Assembly (NCBI GenBank): GCA_049840515.1
Contig: JASGKW010000020.1
Span: 1 to 36,463 of the forward strand
Direction of reading: 5' to 3'
Length of the DNA stretch: 36,463 nucleotides
Origin: Muricomes sp049840515
GTDB lineage: Bacteria; Bacillota; Clostridia; Lachnospirales; Lachnospiraceae
Below, piece by piece: positions 15,488-23,878 of the stretch (position 1 is the stretch's first letter; every line of letters begins with the position of its first letter). The notes beneath the pieces are model-generated. The model saw only the letters and a list, made by a program, of their open reading frames with translations. It did no database searches and was not told the DNA's origin. A program made the translations under genes and the position numbers.

Positions 15488-16684
15488 ATGCCACTTACAT
15501 TATCAAAAAAAGCAGCAGCGGTAAAACCTTCGTCAACATTGGCGATTACAGCGAAAGCAAAAGCTATGAAAGCAGAAGGAATTGATGTAGTAGGATTTGG
15601 AGCAGGAGAGCCGGATTTCAACACTCCTGATAATATCAATGAGGCAGCAATCAAGGCAATTAAAGACGGGTTTACTAAGTACACCCCCGCATCAGGAACA
15701 GAAGAGCTTAAAAAAGCTATCAGCGAGAAATTTGACAGCTTCAATGGCGTTCACTATGAGCCCAACCAGATTGTTATTAGCAATGGAGGAAAACACTCCC
15801 TGACAAATATTTTTGAAGTAATTTTAAATCCAGGGGATGAAGTGATTATCCCGGCACCTTATTGGCTTACATATCCTGAGATTGTAAGACTGTCTGACGG
15901 TATACCAGTGTATATCTATGGAGAGAAGAGCAACGGATATAAAGTGACAGCAGAGCAGATTCGTGGGGCAGTGACAGAGAATACAAAAGCATTAATTTTG
16001 AACACTCCAAGCAATCCTACAGGCATGATTTATTCAGAGGAAAAGTTGCGTGCAATTGCGGATATCGCAGTGGAGAAAGACTTCTATATTGTGGCGGATG
16101 AGATGTATGAGTATCTGATTTATGGGGATAAAAAACATGTAAGTATTGCTTCCCTAGGAGAAGAGATTTATAAAAGAACAATAACTTGCAGCGGTGTTTC
16201 TAAGAGTTATGCGATGACAGGCTGGAGAATTGGTTATACAGGTTCCAGTGCAGAGATTGCAAAGATGATGGGCAGCGTACAGAGCCATCAGACCTCCAAT
16301 CCAAACTCTATTGCTCAGAAAGCAGCAGTTGAAGCGATTAAAGGAGATCAGTCTTTCCTTGCAGTTATGAAAAAGGCATTTGATGAGAGAAGAACCTATA
16401 TGTACAAGAGAATGTCTGCGATGCCTCTCTTGGAACTCCTGGAGCCAGAAGGTGCATTTTATGTATTTGCTGATTTGGCAAATGTATTGGAGAAATCATA
16501 TAAAGGCGAGAAAATAGGTGCAGCGGCGAGAGCAGCAGAAATACTTCTGGAAGACTATCAGGTGGCAGTCGTTCCATGTGCTGATTTTGGATTTGACAAT
16601 TTTATTCGTTTATCTTATGCTATTTCTTTAGAGGCGATTGAAAAAGGCCTTGACAGAATTGAAAAATTTGTTTCCTCTCTGTAG
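15488..16684 (+). CDS. Aspartate aminotransferase-like (class I/II PLP enzyme)
   Basis: 398 residues from ATG 15488, chosen because TTGGAGG is 8 bases upstream; the frame is open to a TTG at 15473 that would overlap that site. PLP-binding residues are visible: NTPSNPTG with Asn175, DEMYEYL with Asp204, and the Schiff-base lysine Lys239 in SGVSKSYAMTGWRIGY. FGAGEPDFNTP near residue 37 is typical of the Ib/I-gamma aspartate aminotransferases of Firmicutes. The likely reaction is aspartate plus 2-oxoglutarate to oxaloacetate plus glutamate; related enzymes can prefer aromatic or prephenate substrates. The NUDIX gene follows after 20 bases and is probably co-transcribed. Confidence 0.9.
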   Translation: MPLTLSKKAAAVKPSSTLAITAKAKAMKAEGIDVVGFGAGEPDFNTPDNINEAAIKAIKDGFTKYTPASGTEELKKAISEKFDSFNGVHYEPNQIVISNGGKHSLTNIFEVILNPGDEVIIPAPYWLTYPEIVRLSDGIPVYIYGEKSNGYKVTAEQIRGAVTENTKALILNTPSNPTGMIYSEEKLRAIADIAVEKDFYIVADEMYEYLIYGDKKHVSIASLGEEIYKRTITCSGVSKSYAMTGWRIGYTGSSAEIAKMMGSVQSHQTSNPNSIAQKAAVEAIKGDQSFLAVMKKAFDERRTYMYKRMSAMPLLELLEPEGAFYVFADLANVLEKSYKGEKIGAAARAAEILLEDYQVAVVPCADFGFDNFIRLSYAISLEAIEKGLDRIEKFVSSL

Positions 16685-16704
16685 GGGATGAAAAGGAGCA
16701 TAGT

Positions 16705-17256
16705 ATGAGCGGTCAGATTAAGAGGTTGAAGCGAGAACTGAAGTTTGAAGGAAAAATCATTGATTTTTATCAGGACACGATGGAGATTGACGGTGATCAC
16801 ACTGTATTGTGGGATTTTATCAAGCATAAGGGTGCAGCGGCAGTTGTGGCAGTTACTGATGATAACAAGATACTCATGGTAAAGCAGTACCGCAATGCGT
16901 TGGAGCGCGACACGCTGGAGATTCCGGCAGGTGCACTGGACGCAGTGGACGAACCTGGTATTGTCTGTGCAAGGCGTGAGCTTGAGGAAGAGACCGGATA
17001 CCGCAGTGATGATTTGGAATGGCTGATTACAGTGCGCACAACAGTAGCGTTTTGTAATGAAAAAATTGAAGTTTTTGTTGCAAGGAATCTGATTTCATCA
17101 GAACAGCACCTGGATGAAGATGAATTTATTGACTTGAAGGCTTATACAATAGAAGAATTAAAAGAAAAAATATTTTCTGGTGAGATAGAGGATGGAAAGA
17201 CAATATCTGCTCTGCTCGCCTATGATGTAAAGTATGGGAAGAATGCGACAGTTTAA
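16705..17256 (+). CDS. NUDIX hydrolase, ADP-ribose pyrophosphatase-like
   Basis: 183 residues. The Nudix box runs from Gly77 through RELEEETGY, but with one extra residue in the loop (G-x6-E instead of G-x5-E); the catalytic REx2EE core is intact, so activity is likely. The layout resembles NudF/YqkG, which hydrolyses ADP-ribose to AMP and ribose 5-phosphate. An AAAAGGAG site precedes the ATG. The next gene is spoIIM; in Bacillus subtilis nudF and spoIIM are also close neighbours, which supports the assignment. Confidence 0.85.
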   Translation: MSGQIKRLKRELKFEGKIIDFYQDTMEIDGDHTVLWDFIKHKGAAAVVAVTDDNKILMVKQYRNALERDTLEIPAGALDAVDEPGIVCARRELEEETGYRSDDLEWLITVRTTVAFCNEKIEVFVARNLISSEQHLDEDEFIDLKAYTIEELKEKIFSGEIEDGKTISALLAYDVKYGKNATV

Positions 17257-17309
17257 CTACACGTATTTCGGTTTTGAACAGTTATCCATATCTCAGTCAT
17301 AACAAAAAT

Positions 17310-17337
17310 GAATAAATAGAAACACCCGGCATATAAT
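17310..17337 (+). promoter_or_regulatory. Possible sigma-E promoter of spoIIM
   Basis: GAATAAA and CATATAAT are 13 bases apart, close to sporulation sigma-E type boxes (-10 CATACAAT-like), and no TTGACA-like -35 fits the same -10. Known biology: spoIIM is sigma-E dependent in Bacillus. The match is by eye only. Confidence 0.45.
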
Positions 17338-17366
17338 GAAATATCTGAACAATAGGAGGAGAGCCT

Positions 17367-17906
17367 GTGAAGATACTTCATACAAGAAAGCAGCTTTTCG
17401 TTTTCTTCATGCCGGGTTTTTTATTGGGAATTATATATGTAAATCTGATTATGAAAAAATATACTGCGGAGCCGGGAATATTCAGCGATTATTTCCTGAA
17501 GCAATATCAGACAGCGGAAATCGTTGCACAGGAATATATCTGGTATCTGATAAAGATTAGAGTGATTCCATTTCTTTTTCTGGCAGGTCTGGCATTTACA
17601 AAGTTTAGAAAAATCTCATCCATAGCCTTTCTCGTGTGGACGGGCTTTTCCAGTGGGATGCTTTTGTCGATGGCAGTTCTGGGCCTGGGAATTAAGGGAA
17701 GCATTTTATGCATTGTAGGTATCCTTCCCCAATTCCTGCTTTATGTTCCTGCATATATGATTGTAATCTGGTATAGCTATACATATCCCCAGAGTAAATG
17801 GAACACCCAAAAGACTATATTTGCAGCCATGACCATGGCGGCAGGAATTATACTGGAAGCCTATGTAAACCCAGTTTTGATGCAGGCATTTTTGTCAACA
17901 CTTTAA
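17367..17906 (+). CDS. spoIIM: Stage II sporulation protein M-like membrane protein
   Basis: 179 residues with about five hydrophobic segments: near residues 10-28, 62-82, 85-110, 113-135 and 148-168. It resembles SpoIIM, part of the DMP peptidoglycan-degrading complex that drives forespore engulfment. The NPVLMQAFL ending is typical of clostridial members. The start is GTG at 17367 with AGGAGG 7 bases upstream. The neighbouring NUDIX gene and the spoVB gene on the other strand fit a sporulation context. SpoIID and SpoIIP are not in the window. Confidence 0.8.
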   Translation: MKILHTRKQLFVFFMPGFLLGIIYVNLIMKKYTAEPGIFSDYFLKQYQTAEIVAQEYIWYLIKIRVIPFLFLAGLAFTKFRKISSIAFLVWTGFSSGMLLSMAVLGLGIKGSILCIVGILPQFLLYVPAYMIVIWYSYTYPQSKWNTQKTIFAAMTMAAGIILEAYVNPVLMQAFLSTL

Positions 17907-17919
17907 GGAAATAAAATAG

Positions 17920-18088
17920 AACAGTTCAGCCATACAGCTTGAGTTGGCAGCTTCGCAGCCTTTTTCACTGCTGACGCAGTTAAAAGTCTCGCTTATGGCA
18001 GAGCGCCATATGCAGATATTTAAATATAATCTGTCGCAAGCGAGCTCGCACAGATTATATTTAAATGTGTGCGCATAGCTGAACTGTT
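17920..18088. repeat. MITE-like element with terminal inverted repeats
   Basis: A 169-bp non-coding element. Its ends are imperfect inverted repeats: AACAGTTCAGCCATAC at the left, and the complement of AACAGTTCAGCTATGC at the right. Inside are a hairpin with T run (GGCAGC-TTC-GCAGCC-TTTTT, 17946-17965) that could terminate spoIIM transcription, a small stem ACTGC/GCAGT, TATGGC/GCCATA, and a perfect 17-bp inverted repeat (18018-18034 with 18050-18066) whose loop holds GCGAGCTCGC. No target-site duplication is obvious. A decayed copy is at 3221-3323. Confidence 0.75.
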
Positions 18089-18111
18089 ACCATAAGAATT
18101 ATGAGACTTTT

Positions 18112-18159
18112 AGTCTCCTTCACCAGAGTGAAAATGGTGAAGGAGACTATTTTGTTTTC
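18112..18159 (+). terminator. Hairpin between convergent spoIIM and spoVB
   Basis: A perfect 13-bp stem (18112-18124 with 18136-18148) and an 11-base loop, followed on the plus strand by ATTTTGTTTTC. It overlaps the spoVB stop codon. The T tail favours the plus direction; on the minus strand the tail is A-rich, so spoVB may rely on another signal. Confidence 0.75.
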
Positions 18160-19469
18160 AAATTCACCCACAGCATTCCGCCGGCACAGATACTCACAGC
18201 CAGTTGACTTACAAGCATTCCCCAGAGATATCCCTGGATGCCGAACACTGGTATGGCAAAAAATACACTGGCAATTCTGATAATCAGCCCGAAAGAGTTA
18301 ATCAGAAATGTAAAGGTAGTTCTCCCCAATCCGTTGATTACGCTTAACAGGGCAGAATTGGTATATAAAAAGGGGCACATCCAGGCAAGAGTGATAATAA
18401 ATTTGCCTGCTATGGAGCTTCCGAACAAAACGGTGCCCATCCAGTTTCCGAAAACAAGAAAGATAAAACAGCACATAAGGCCAAGTATGAAACAGGAGCC
18501 GGTCACTTTTTTGATAATGCCAGACATTTCATTCTTATTGTCTGTGGCCTGGATTTCAGCTACGGTCGGCATAAGCATAATAGAGATAGAGCTGGTGATG
18601 GCAGAAGGAAATAAAATGCAGGGCAGAGCCATACCTGTCAGAACGCCATAAATACTTAGGGCCTCAGAAGTGGTGTGTTTATATTGCTGCAATTTTGCGG
18701 GGATGGAGATTGCCTCTATACTTTGAAGAAGCGTAATTAGCACCCTGTTGGCGGTGAGGGGGAGGGAGAGCGGAACAATCTCCCGGAACCGGGACACAGC
18801 ACTTGCATATGTAACATTTAACCGGGCGAAAGGGTGTGTGCTGGAGGTCAGGGATTTTGCAGAATAAATTGCGGAAGCCATTTCGCCGATGACCAGACCC
18901 AAAACAGCAATTGTAATAGGAACCTCTTCCCCCTTTTTCATAAAAATTACGTAAAAGATATAAACAGAAAGGATTCTGCTGACCTGCTCGATTAACTGTG
19001 AGAGGGCGGGGATTTTGGTTTCTTTCATGCCATAACAATATCCGGAGATGCAGGTGTGTATTGCGGCAAAAGGAATGGCATAGGAGAGAGGGACGAGCAG
19101 TGGCTCACACCGGGAGTCTCCCAGAAAGTTTTCTGCAATGTAGGCGGCGTTTTGCTGGAGAATAAAAGCACAGACACAGGAAAATAAAAAGGATAAGAAA
19201 AGCCCCAGAAGAAGTATTTCCCGGGCTTCTCTCTTTTTTTTCAAAGACATTTTCTGGGCGACAGTTCTTGAGATGGCAGTTTCCAGACCTGCCGCTGTTA
19301 TGGCGAAGCAGAGTGAGTAAACTGGGAAAATAAGCTGGTAGAGTCCGACACCTTCTTCTCCAAATGTATGGCTTAAAAAAACACGATAGAAAAATCCCAT
19401 AAATCTGCATAAAAAACCGGTGGCAGTGAGGATAAAAGCACCCCGGATAATGGTTTGTTTTCTGGACAC
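18147..19469 (-). CDS. spoVB: Stage V sporulation protein B / MOP-family flippase
   Basis: About 440 residues, a polytopic membrane protein with roughly 12-14 hydrophobic segments, in the polysaccharide transporter branch of the MOP flippase superfamily. The N-terminus (KQTIIRGAFILTATGFLCR, then FMGFFYRVFLS and GLYQLIFPVYSLCFAITAAG) is typical of SpoVB, which is needed for spore cortex synthesis and is related to lipid II flippases. I chose a GTG start at 19469, preceded by TAGGAGA; the frame stays open to 19715, but that extension is unlike the family and overlaps the iscR promoter region. It faces spoIIM and is divergent from iscR. A vegetative lipid-linked sugar flippase is the alternative. 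Confidence 0.85.
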   Translation of the reverse strand: MSRKQTIIRGAFILTATGFLCRFMGFFYRVFLSHTFGEEGVGLYQLIFPVYSLCFAITAAGLETAISRTVAQKMSLKKKREAREILLLGLFLSFLFSCVCAFILQQNAAYIAENFLGDSRCEPLLVPLSYAIPFAAIHTCISGYCYGMKETKIPALSQLIEQVSRILSVYIFYVIFMKKGEEVPITIAVLGLVIGEMASAIYSAKSLTSSTHPFARLNVTYASAVSRFREIVPLSLPLTANRVLITLLQSIEAISIPAKLQQYKHTTSEALSIYGVLTGMALPCILFPSAITSSISIMLMPTVAEIQATDNKNEMSGIIKKVTGSCFILGLMCCFIFLVFGNWMGTVLFGSSIAGKFIITLAWMCPFLYTNSALLSVINGLGRTTFTFLINSFGLIIRIASVFFAIPVFGIQGYLWGMLVSQLAVSICAGGMLWVNLKTK

Positions 19470-19522
19470 GTCTATTGTATCTCCTAAAAAACATATTTTT
19501 ACAACATATTCCGGTTTCCATG

Positions 19523-19551
19523 TTGACAGAACAGAAAAGCAGTGGTATTCT
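19523..19551 (+). promoter_or_regulatory. Sigma-A promoter of the isc operon
   Basis: TTGACA and TATTCT are 17 bases apart. The predicted start lies near 19558, leaving a leader of about 140 nt before iscR. Confidence 0.65.
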
Positions 19552-19562
19552 ACAAATGAAAG

Positions 19563-19617
19563 AAATCCTAGTAAAAGAATAGGGATTAAAATGATAGGAT
19601 TTAAAATACTAGGAATT
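19563..19617 (+). promoter_or_regulatory. Candidate IscR operator boxes
   Basis: Just after the predicted transcription start are AAATCCTA (19563-19570) and its exact inverse TAGGATTT (19595-19602), with further near copies AGGGATTAAA and TAGGAATT. Rrf2-family regulators commonly repress their own operons, so this cluster is a plausible binding region; the motif itself is not one I can match to a published consensus. Confidence 0.45.
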
Positions 19618-19699
19618 ATATTTCCCCGGAGAAGGAACACTAACTGGGAATACAAACAAAAAAACAAACAATTATAGTTAAATATAAGAAGGTGATAAT

Positions 19700-20158
19700 T
19701 TGAAGTTGTCAACAAAAGGAAGGTATGGGCTGCGGGCGCTCATTGACTTAGCTGAACATTGTGAGAATGAGCCTGTTTCCATTACTAGTATTGCTGGCAG
19801 ACAGGGAATTTCAGAACGTTATTTAGAACAGTTAATGGCTATGCTCAAAAAGGATGGACTTGTAAAAAGCATCCGGGGAGCCGGCGGCGGGTATATCCTG
19901 GCAAAGAACCTGGAAGAGATATCCGTGGGAGATGTGCTGAGGGCATTGGAAGGCAGTTTGGATCCGGTTGAGTGTTCGGGGTTGAACTCGAAAGAAGGAT
20001 GCAAGGCGGCTGATGTCTGTGTTACAAAGCAGGTATGGCAGCGCATAAATGACAGTATTAACCAGACGGTAAATGAGATGAAACTGGACCAGCTGGTGGA
20101 AGAACAAAAAAGAATGAAGTGTCAGGAACTGCTGGTACAGACAGATTGTAAAAATTAG
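19700..20158 (+). CDS. iscR: Rrf2-family Fe-S regulator, IscR-like
   Basis: 152 residues. The N-terminal winged helix begins KLSTKGRYGLRALIDLA, the classic Rrf2 start, and contains ISERYLEQLM and the wing IRGAGGGYILAK. Three cysteines, Cys92, Cys101 and Cys107, can ligate a [2Fe-2S] cluster; the spacing CX8CX5C differs from CX5CX5C of E. coli IscR. It starts with TTG at 19700 with AAGAAGGTGAT in front. It is the first gene of an iscR-iscS-iscU-mnmA run, so it most likely senses cluster supply and controls its own operon. A CymR-like role in cysteine metabolism is less likely because of the cysteines. Confidence 0.88.
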   Translation: MKLSTKGRYGLRALIDLAEHCENEPVSITSIAGRQGISERYLEQLMAMLKKDGLVKSIRGAGGGYILAKNLEEISVGDVLRALEGSLDPVECSGLNSKEGCKAADVCVTKQVWQRINDSINQTVNEMKLDQLVEEQKRMKCQELLVQTDCKN

Positions 20159-20195
20159 GAAAATAGATTACCAGACAGTATAGGCAGGAGGAAAG

Positions 20196-21384
20196 ATGAT
20201 GAACAAATTGATTTATTTAGATAATGCAGCTACGACAAAAACAGCACCAGAAGTTGTGGAGGCTATGCTTCCTTATTTCACAGAAAATTATGGAAACCCA
20301 TCCAGTGTATATAGTTTTGCAGCTGGGAATAAAGAAGTTATATCCAGGCAGCGTGACATAATAGCTCAGGCAATTGGAGCGAAAGAAAATGAAATTTATT
20401 TTACGGCAGGCGGCACAGAGTCAGACAACTGGGCGGTAAAGGCTGCAGCGGAAGCTTACGGAAATAAAGGGAAACACATAATCACAACGAAAATAGAACA
20501 TCATGCAATCCTTCACACTTGTGAATATCTGGAGAAAGATGGCTATGAAGTGACTTATGTGGATGTGGATGAGAATGGAATTGTAAAATTAGAAGAGTTA
20601 AAGAAAGCAATCCGCCAGGATACAATCCTCATTTCTGTCATGTATGCAAATAATGAAATTGGTTCTATACAGCCAATCAAAGAGATTGGTGATATTGCCC
20701 ATGAGCATGGTATTCTTTTCCACACAGATGCAGTCCAGGCGTTTGGTCAGATTCCTATTGATGTGAATGAATGTCATATTGATATGCTCAGTGCAAGCTC
20801 TCACAAGCTGAATGGGCCGAAAGGGATTGGATTCCTCTATATCAGAACTGGTGTAAAGATTCGTTCCTTTGTACATGGAGGCGGTCAGGAGCGCAAGCGC
20901 CGGGCGGGAACAGAAAATGTGCCAGGAATCGTCGGATTTGGAAAAGCTGTGGAGAGGGCTGTTTCTTCATTAGAAGAGCGCACAGCAAAAGAAATTGAGC
21001 TGCGGGATTATTTTATCAATCGTGTTGAAAATGAAATTCCACACTGCAGACTGAACGGAGACAGAGTAAATCGTCTTCCCAATAATATAAAGCTTTAGCT
21101 TTAGATTTGTGGAGGGAGAATCCCTTTTGATTATGCTGGATATGAAAGGCATCTGTGCATCCAGTGGTTCTGCATGTACATCAGGTTCTTTAGACCCATC
21201 CCATGTACTGCTGGCAATCGGACTGCCTCATGAGATTGCTCACGGTTCACTGCGTGTGACTCTGAGCGAGGAGACCACAAAAGAAGATTTAGACTATGTA
21301 GTAGATTCCTTAAAAGATATTGTAGCAAATTTACGAGCCATGTCTCCTTTATATGAAGATTTTGTAAAAAAGAGTCAGGCCTAA
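20196..21384 (+). CDS. iscS: Cysteine desulfurase IscS/NifS, with a frameshift
   Basis: Corrected length about 395 residues. It is a PLP enzyme that turns cysteine into alanine and a persulfide used for Fe-S clusters and tRNA thiolation. YLDNAATTK opens the protein, the PLP lysine is in SSHKLNGPKG, and the catalytic cysteine loop SSGSACTSGSLDPSHV is in the last quarter. The frame breaks near 21090: the first part stops at 21098, and the next frame continues SFSFRFVEGESLL. Removing one A from the AAA run in ATAAAGC heals it. The two fragments alone would separate the lysine from the catalytic cysteine. Two adjacent ATGs (20196, 20199) exist; AGGAGG spacing slightly favours the second. Confidence 0.92.
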
Positions 21385-21402
21385 AAATAGGAGGGAAAAT
21401 AT

Positions 21403-21843
21403 ATGTATACAGAGAAGGTAATGGATCATTTTCAGAATCCAAGAAATGTAGGAGAGATTGAGGGCGCCAGCAGAGTTGGAACTGTAGGAAATGCAAAATG
21501 CGGCGACATTATGAGAATTTATCTGGATATTGATGACAATCAGATTATCCGGGATGTGAAGTTTAAAACATTTGGCTGCGGAGCGGCAGTGGCAACAAGC
21601 AGCATGGCAACAGAACTGGTAAAGGGAAAGAATATCAGTGAAGCAATGCAGATTACAAATAAGGCTGTTATGGAAGCGTTAGATGGGCTTCCACCGGTGA
21701 AAGTACATTGTTCCCTGCTGGCGGAAGAAGCAATCCATGCAGCTCTCTGGGATTATGCGGAGAAACATGGGATTGTCATTGAAGGTTTGGAGAAACCAAA
21801 GTCAGATATTCATGAAGATGAAGAAGAGGCAGAGGAGTATTAA
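21403..21843 (+). CDS. iscU: Fe-S cluster scaffold IscU/NifU-like
   Basis: 146 residues, the single-domain scaffold. Three conserved cysteines are at residues 33 (AKCGD), 59 (FGCGAA) and 103 (VHCSLLAEEA), with Asp35 next to the first, the usual cluster-assembly set. It receives sulfur from IscS and builds clusters before transfer. The C-terminal tail is acidic (EDEEEAEEY). It follows iscS by 18 bases with an AGGAGGG site, and its stop codon overlaps the mnmA start by one base, so the three genes form a tight operon. Confidence 0.93.
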   Translation: MYTEKVMDHFQNPRNVGEIEGASRVGTVGNAKCGDIMRIYLDIDDNQIIRDVKFKTFGCGAAVATSSMATELVKGKNISEAMQITNKAVMEALDGLPPVKVHCSLLAEEAIHAALWDYAEKHGIVIEGLEKPKSDIHEDEEEAEEY

Positions 21844-22913
21844 TGAGCAAAGTAGTAGTCGGAATGTCCGGGGGCGTAGACTCTTCAGTGGCAGCATATC
21901 TTCTGAAGGAACAGGGACATGATGTGACCGGAGTGACCATGCAGATATGGCAGGACGAGGAGCAGGCAGCCCAGGAAGAGAATGGGGGCTGCTGTGGCTT
22001 AAGTGCGGTGGACGACGCCAGAAGAGTGGCTGCAGACTTGGATATCCCGTATTATGTTATGAATTTTAAATCAGAGTTCAAAGAACATGTTATAGATTAT
22101 TTTATAGAAGAATATTTGCAGGGAAAGACACCAAATCCCTGTATTGCCTGTAACCGGTATGTAAAGTGGGAATCCCTTCTGAACAGGAGTATGTCTATCG
22201 GGGCAGAATATATAGCGACCGGTCATTATGCCAGAATTGTAAAACTGGAAAATGGCCGTTATACTTTGCGCCAGTCAGCGACAATTTCCAAAGACCAAAC
22301 TTATGCACTTTATAATCTCACACAGGAGCAGCTGAAGCACACTCTGATGCCTGTGGGAGAATATTCAAAGGACGAAGTGCGTCAGATTGCAGAAAAGATT
22401 AATCTCAGGGTTGCCAACAAGCCTGACAGCCAGGATATTTGTTTTGTGCCTGAGGGGGACTATGCTACTTATATAGAGGAGACGGCAGGTGTGCCTATAC
22501 TTGAGGGGAATTTTGTGAATACCAGGGGCGAGATACTGGGACGTCATAAAGGCATTGTCCACTATACTGTAGGGCAGAGAAAAGGACTGGGGCTTGCCCT
22601 TGGTTATCCTGCCTTTGTTCTGGAAATACGCCCGGACACCAATGAGGTGGTAATTGGCACTATTGAGGAGTCTATGACAACTACTCTTCGTGCAAATCAG
22701 TTAAATTTTATGGCTGTGGAAGATTTGAAGGAGCCTGTGCGTGTGTGGACAAAGATACGCTATAACCACAGGGGAGCGTGGTGTACGGTGGAAAAGACGG
22801 GAGCAGATGAAGTTCTCTGTACATTTGAGGAGCCCCAGCGCGCAGTTACGCCGGGACAGGCCGTTGTATTTTATGACGGAGAGTATGTCTTGGGAGGGGG
22901 AACTATATTATGA
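21843..22913 (+). CDS. mnmA: tRNA 2-thiouridylase MnmA
   Basis: 356 residues, normal length. The ATP PP-loop GMSGGVDSS is at residues 7-15, NPCIACNRYVKW carries the first catalytic cysteine (Cys100), and DSQDICFVP carries the second near residue 200. MnmA puts sulfur on U34 of the tRNAs for Lys, Glu and Gln, using persulfide from a cysteine desulfurase, so its place after iscS is functional. The start overlaps the iscU stop by one base and its own stop overlaps the next gene's ATG by four bases. Confidence 0.95.
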   Translation: MSKVVVGMSGGVDSSVAAYLLKEQGHDVTGVTMQIWQDEEQAAQEENGGCCGLSAVDDARRVAADLDIPYYVMNFKSEFKEHVIDYFIEEYLQGKTPNPCIACNRYVKWESLLNRSMSIGAEYIATGHYARIVKLENGRYTLRQSATISKDQTYALYNLTQEQLKHTLMPVGEYSKDEVRQIAEKINLRVANKPDSQDICFVPEGDYATYIEETAGVPILEGNFVNTRGEILGRHKGIVHYTVGQRKGLGLALGYPAFVLEIRPDTNEVVIGTIEESMTTTLRANQLNFMAVEDLKEPVRVWTKIRYNHRGAWCTVEKTGADEVLCTFEEPQRAVTPGQAVVFYDGEYVLGGGTIL

Positions 22914-23728
22914 TAAGTTCTGATTTTCATATGCACACAGCTTTTTCCTCGGATTGTGATGTGCCGGCGAGAGATATGATAGAGGGTGCAATTAAAAAAG
23001 GGCTGCATACTATATGTATCACGGACCATAATGATAATGATTACCCTGTTTATGAGAATGCAAAAGCTCCGGAGTTCACCTTGGATGTGGGCAGATATTT
23101 TGAGGTTTTAAAGTCTCTTCAAGAGGAGTATGCGGAGAAGATTGATGTGAGGATTGGCATTGAACTTGGTCTTCAGCCACATTTGGGAAAGGATTATAAA
23201 GAGCTGATCCATAAATATCCCTTTGATTTTGTTATCGGGTCAATCCATCTGATTTATGGGAAAGACCCATATTATAAGGAAACCTTTGAAAATCAGACAG
23301 ATGAGGAAGTTTACCGGAAAGCATTTCAGATAACCCTTGAAAGTTTAGAAGGGGTGGAGGATTTTGATGTTCTGGGACATATTGATTATATAGTACGCTA
23401 TGGAAAATCCCGGGCCAGGGAGTATAGTTACGAGAAATATGCCGACTATCTGGATGGGATTTTGAAAAAAGTAATTGAGGTGGGAAAAGGGATTGAAATT
23501 AACACATCAGGCTTCAAATACGGCCTTGGATTCTGCCACCCTCACCCGGATATTATCAGACGTTACCGCGAGCTTGGCGGGGAGATTATTACAGTAGGGG
23601 CGGACGGCCATAAACCGGAGCATATCGCCTATGATTTTTATAAGGTAAGCGGCATCTTAAAAGACTGTGGATTTAAATATTATACAGAATTTAAGCAGAG
23701 AAAACCTATTTTTAAACAACTTCCATAA
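22910..23728 (+). CDS. PHP-domain phosphatase (histidinol-phosphatase type)
   Basis: 272 residues with PHP-domain metal motifs: DFHMHTAFSSDC at the N-terminus, ITDHND near residue 40, GIELGLQPH, GSIHLI, DVLGHIDYIVRYG and GADGHKP near the end. The layout matches HisK-type histidinol-phosphate phosphatase, which makes histidinol in histidine synthesis. No other his gene is present, so a different phosphoester substrate is possible. It overlaps mnmA by four bases (ATGA), so it is translated as the end of the isc-mnmA operon. No clear terminator follows. Confidence 0.85.
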   Translation: MISSDFHMHTAFSSDCDVPARDMIEGAIKKGLHTICITDHNDNDYPVYENAKAPEFTLDVGRYFEVLKSLQEEYAEKIDVRIGIELGLQPHLGKDYKELIHKYPFDFVIGSIHLIYGKDPYYKETFENQTDEEVYRKAFQITLESLEGVEDFDVLGHIDYIVRYGKSRAREYSYEKYADYLDGILKKVIEVGKGIEINTSGFKYGLGFCHPHPDIIRRYRELGGEIITVGADGHKPEHIAYDFYKVSGILKDCGFKYYTEFKQRKPIFKQLP

Positions 23729-23743
23729 AAATCAATTTACTAC

Positions 23744-23772
23744 TTGAATTTTTGATTTTGATTTAGTACAAT
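23744..23772 (+). promoter_or_regulatory. Sigma-A promoter of gap
   Basis: TTGAAT and TACAAT are 17 bases apart. The start near 23779 gives a leader of about 100 nt, which includes a weak dyad TTGTC-N9-GACAA at 23807-23825. A strong TAGGAGG site precedes the gap ATG. Confidence 0.65.
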
Positions 23773-23878
23773 AAACCATAGTTGATGAATCTTTAACGAA
23801 GGTAGTTTGTCTAAGGATTTGACAATAAAATGACTACGTAACGGTCGACAATTTTTAAAACTTTAGGAGGAATTAATC

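Noticed and set aside
19470..19715. Long N-terminal extension of SpoVB
   Set aside because: The extension is unlike the family, overlaps the iscR promoter region on the other strand, and the GTG at 19469 has its own ribosome site.
20196..21384. Programmed frameshifting in iscS
   Set aside because: No typical slippery heptamer or downstream structure is seen, and the fragment before the shift lacks the catalytic cysteine. A single extra A explains it better.
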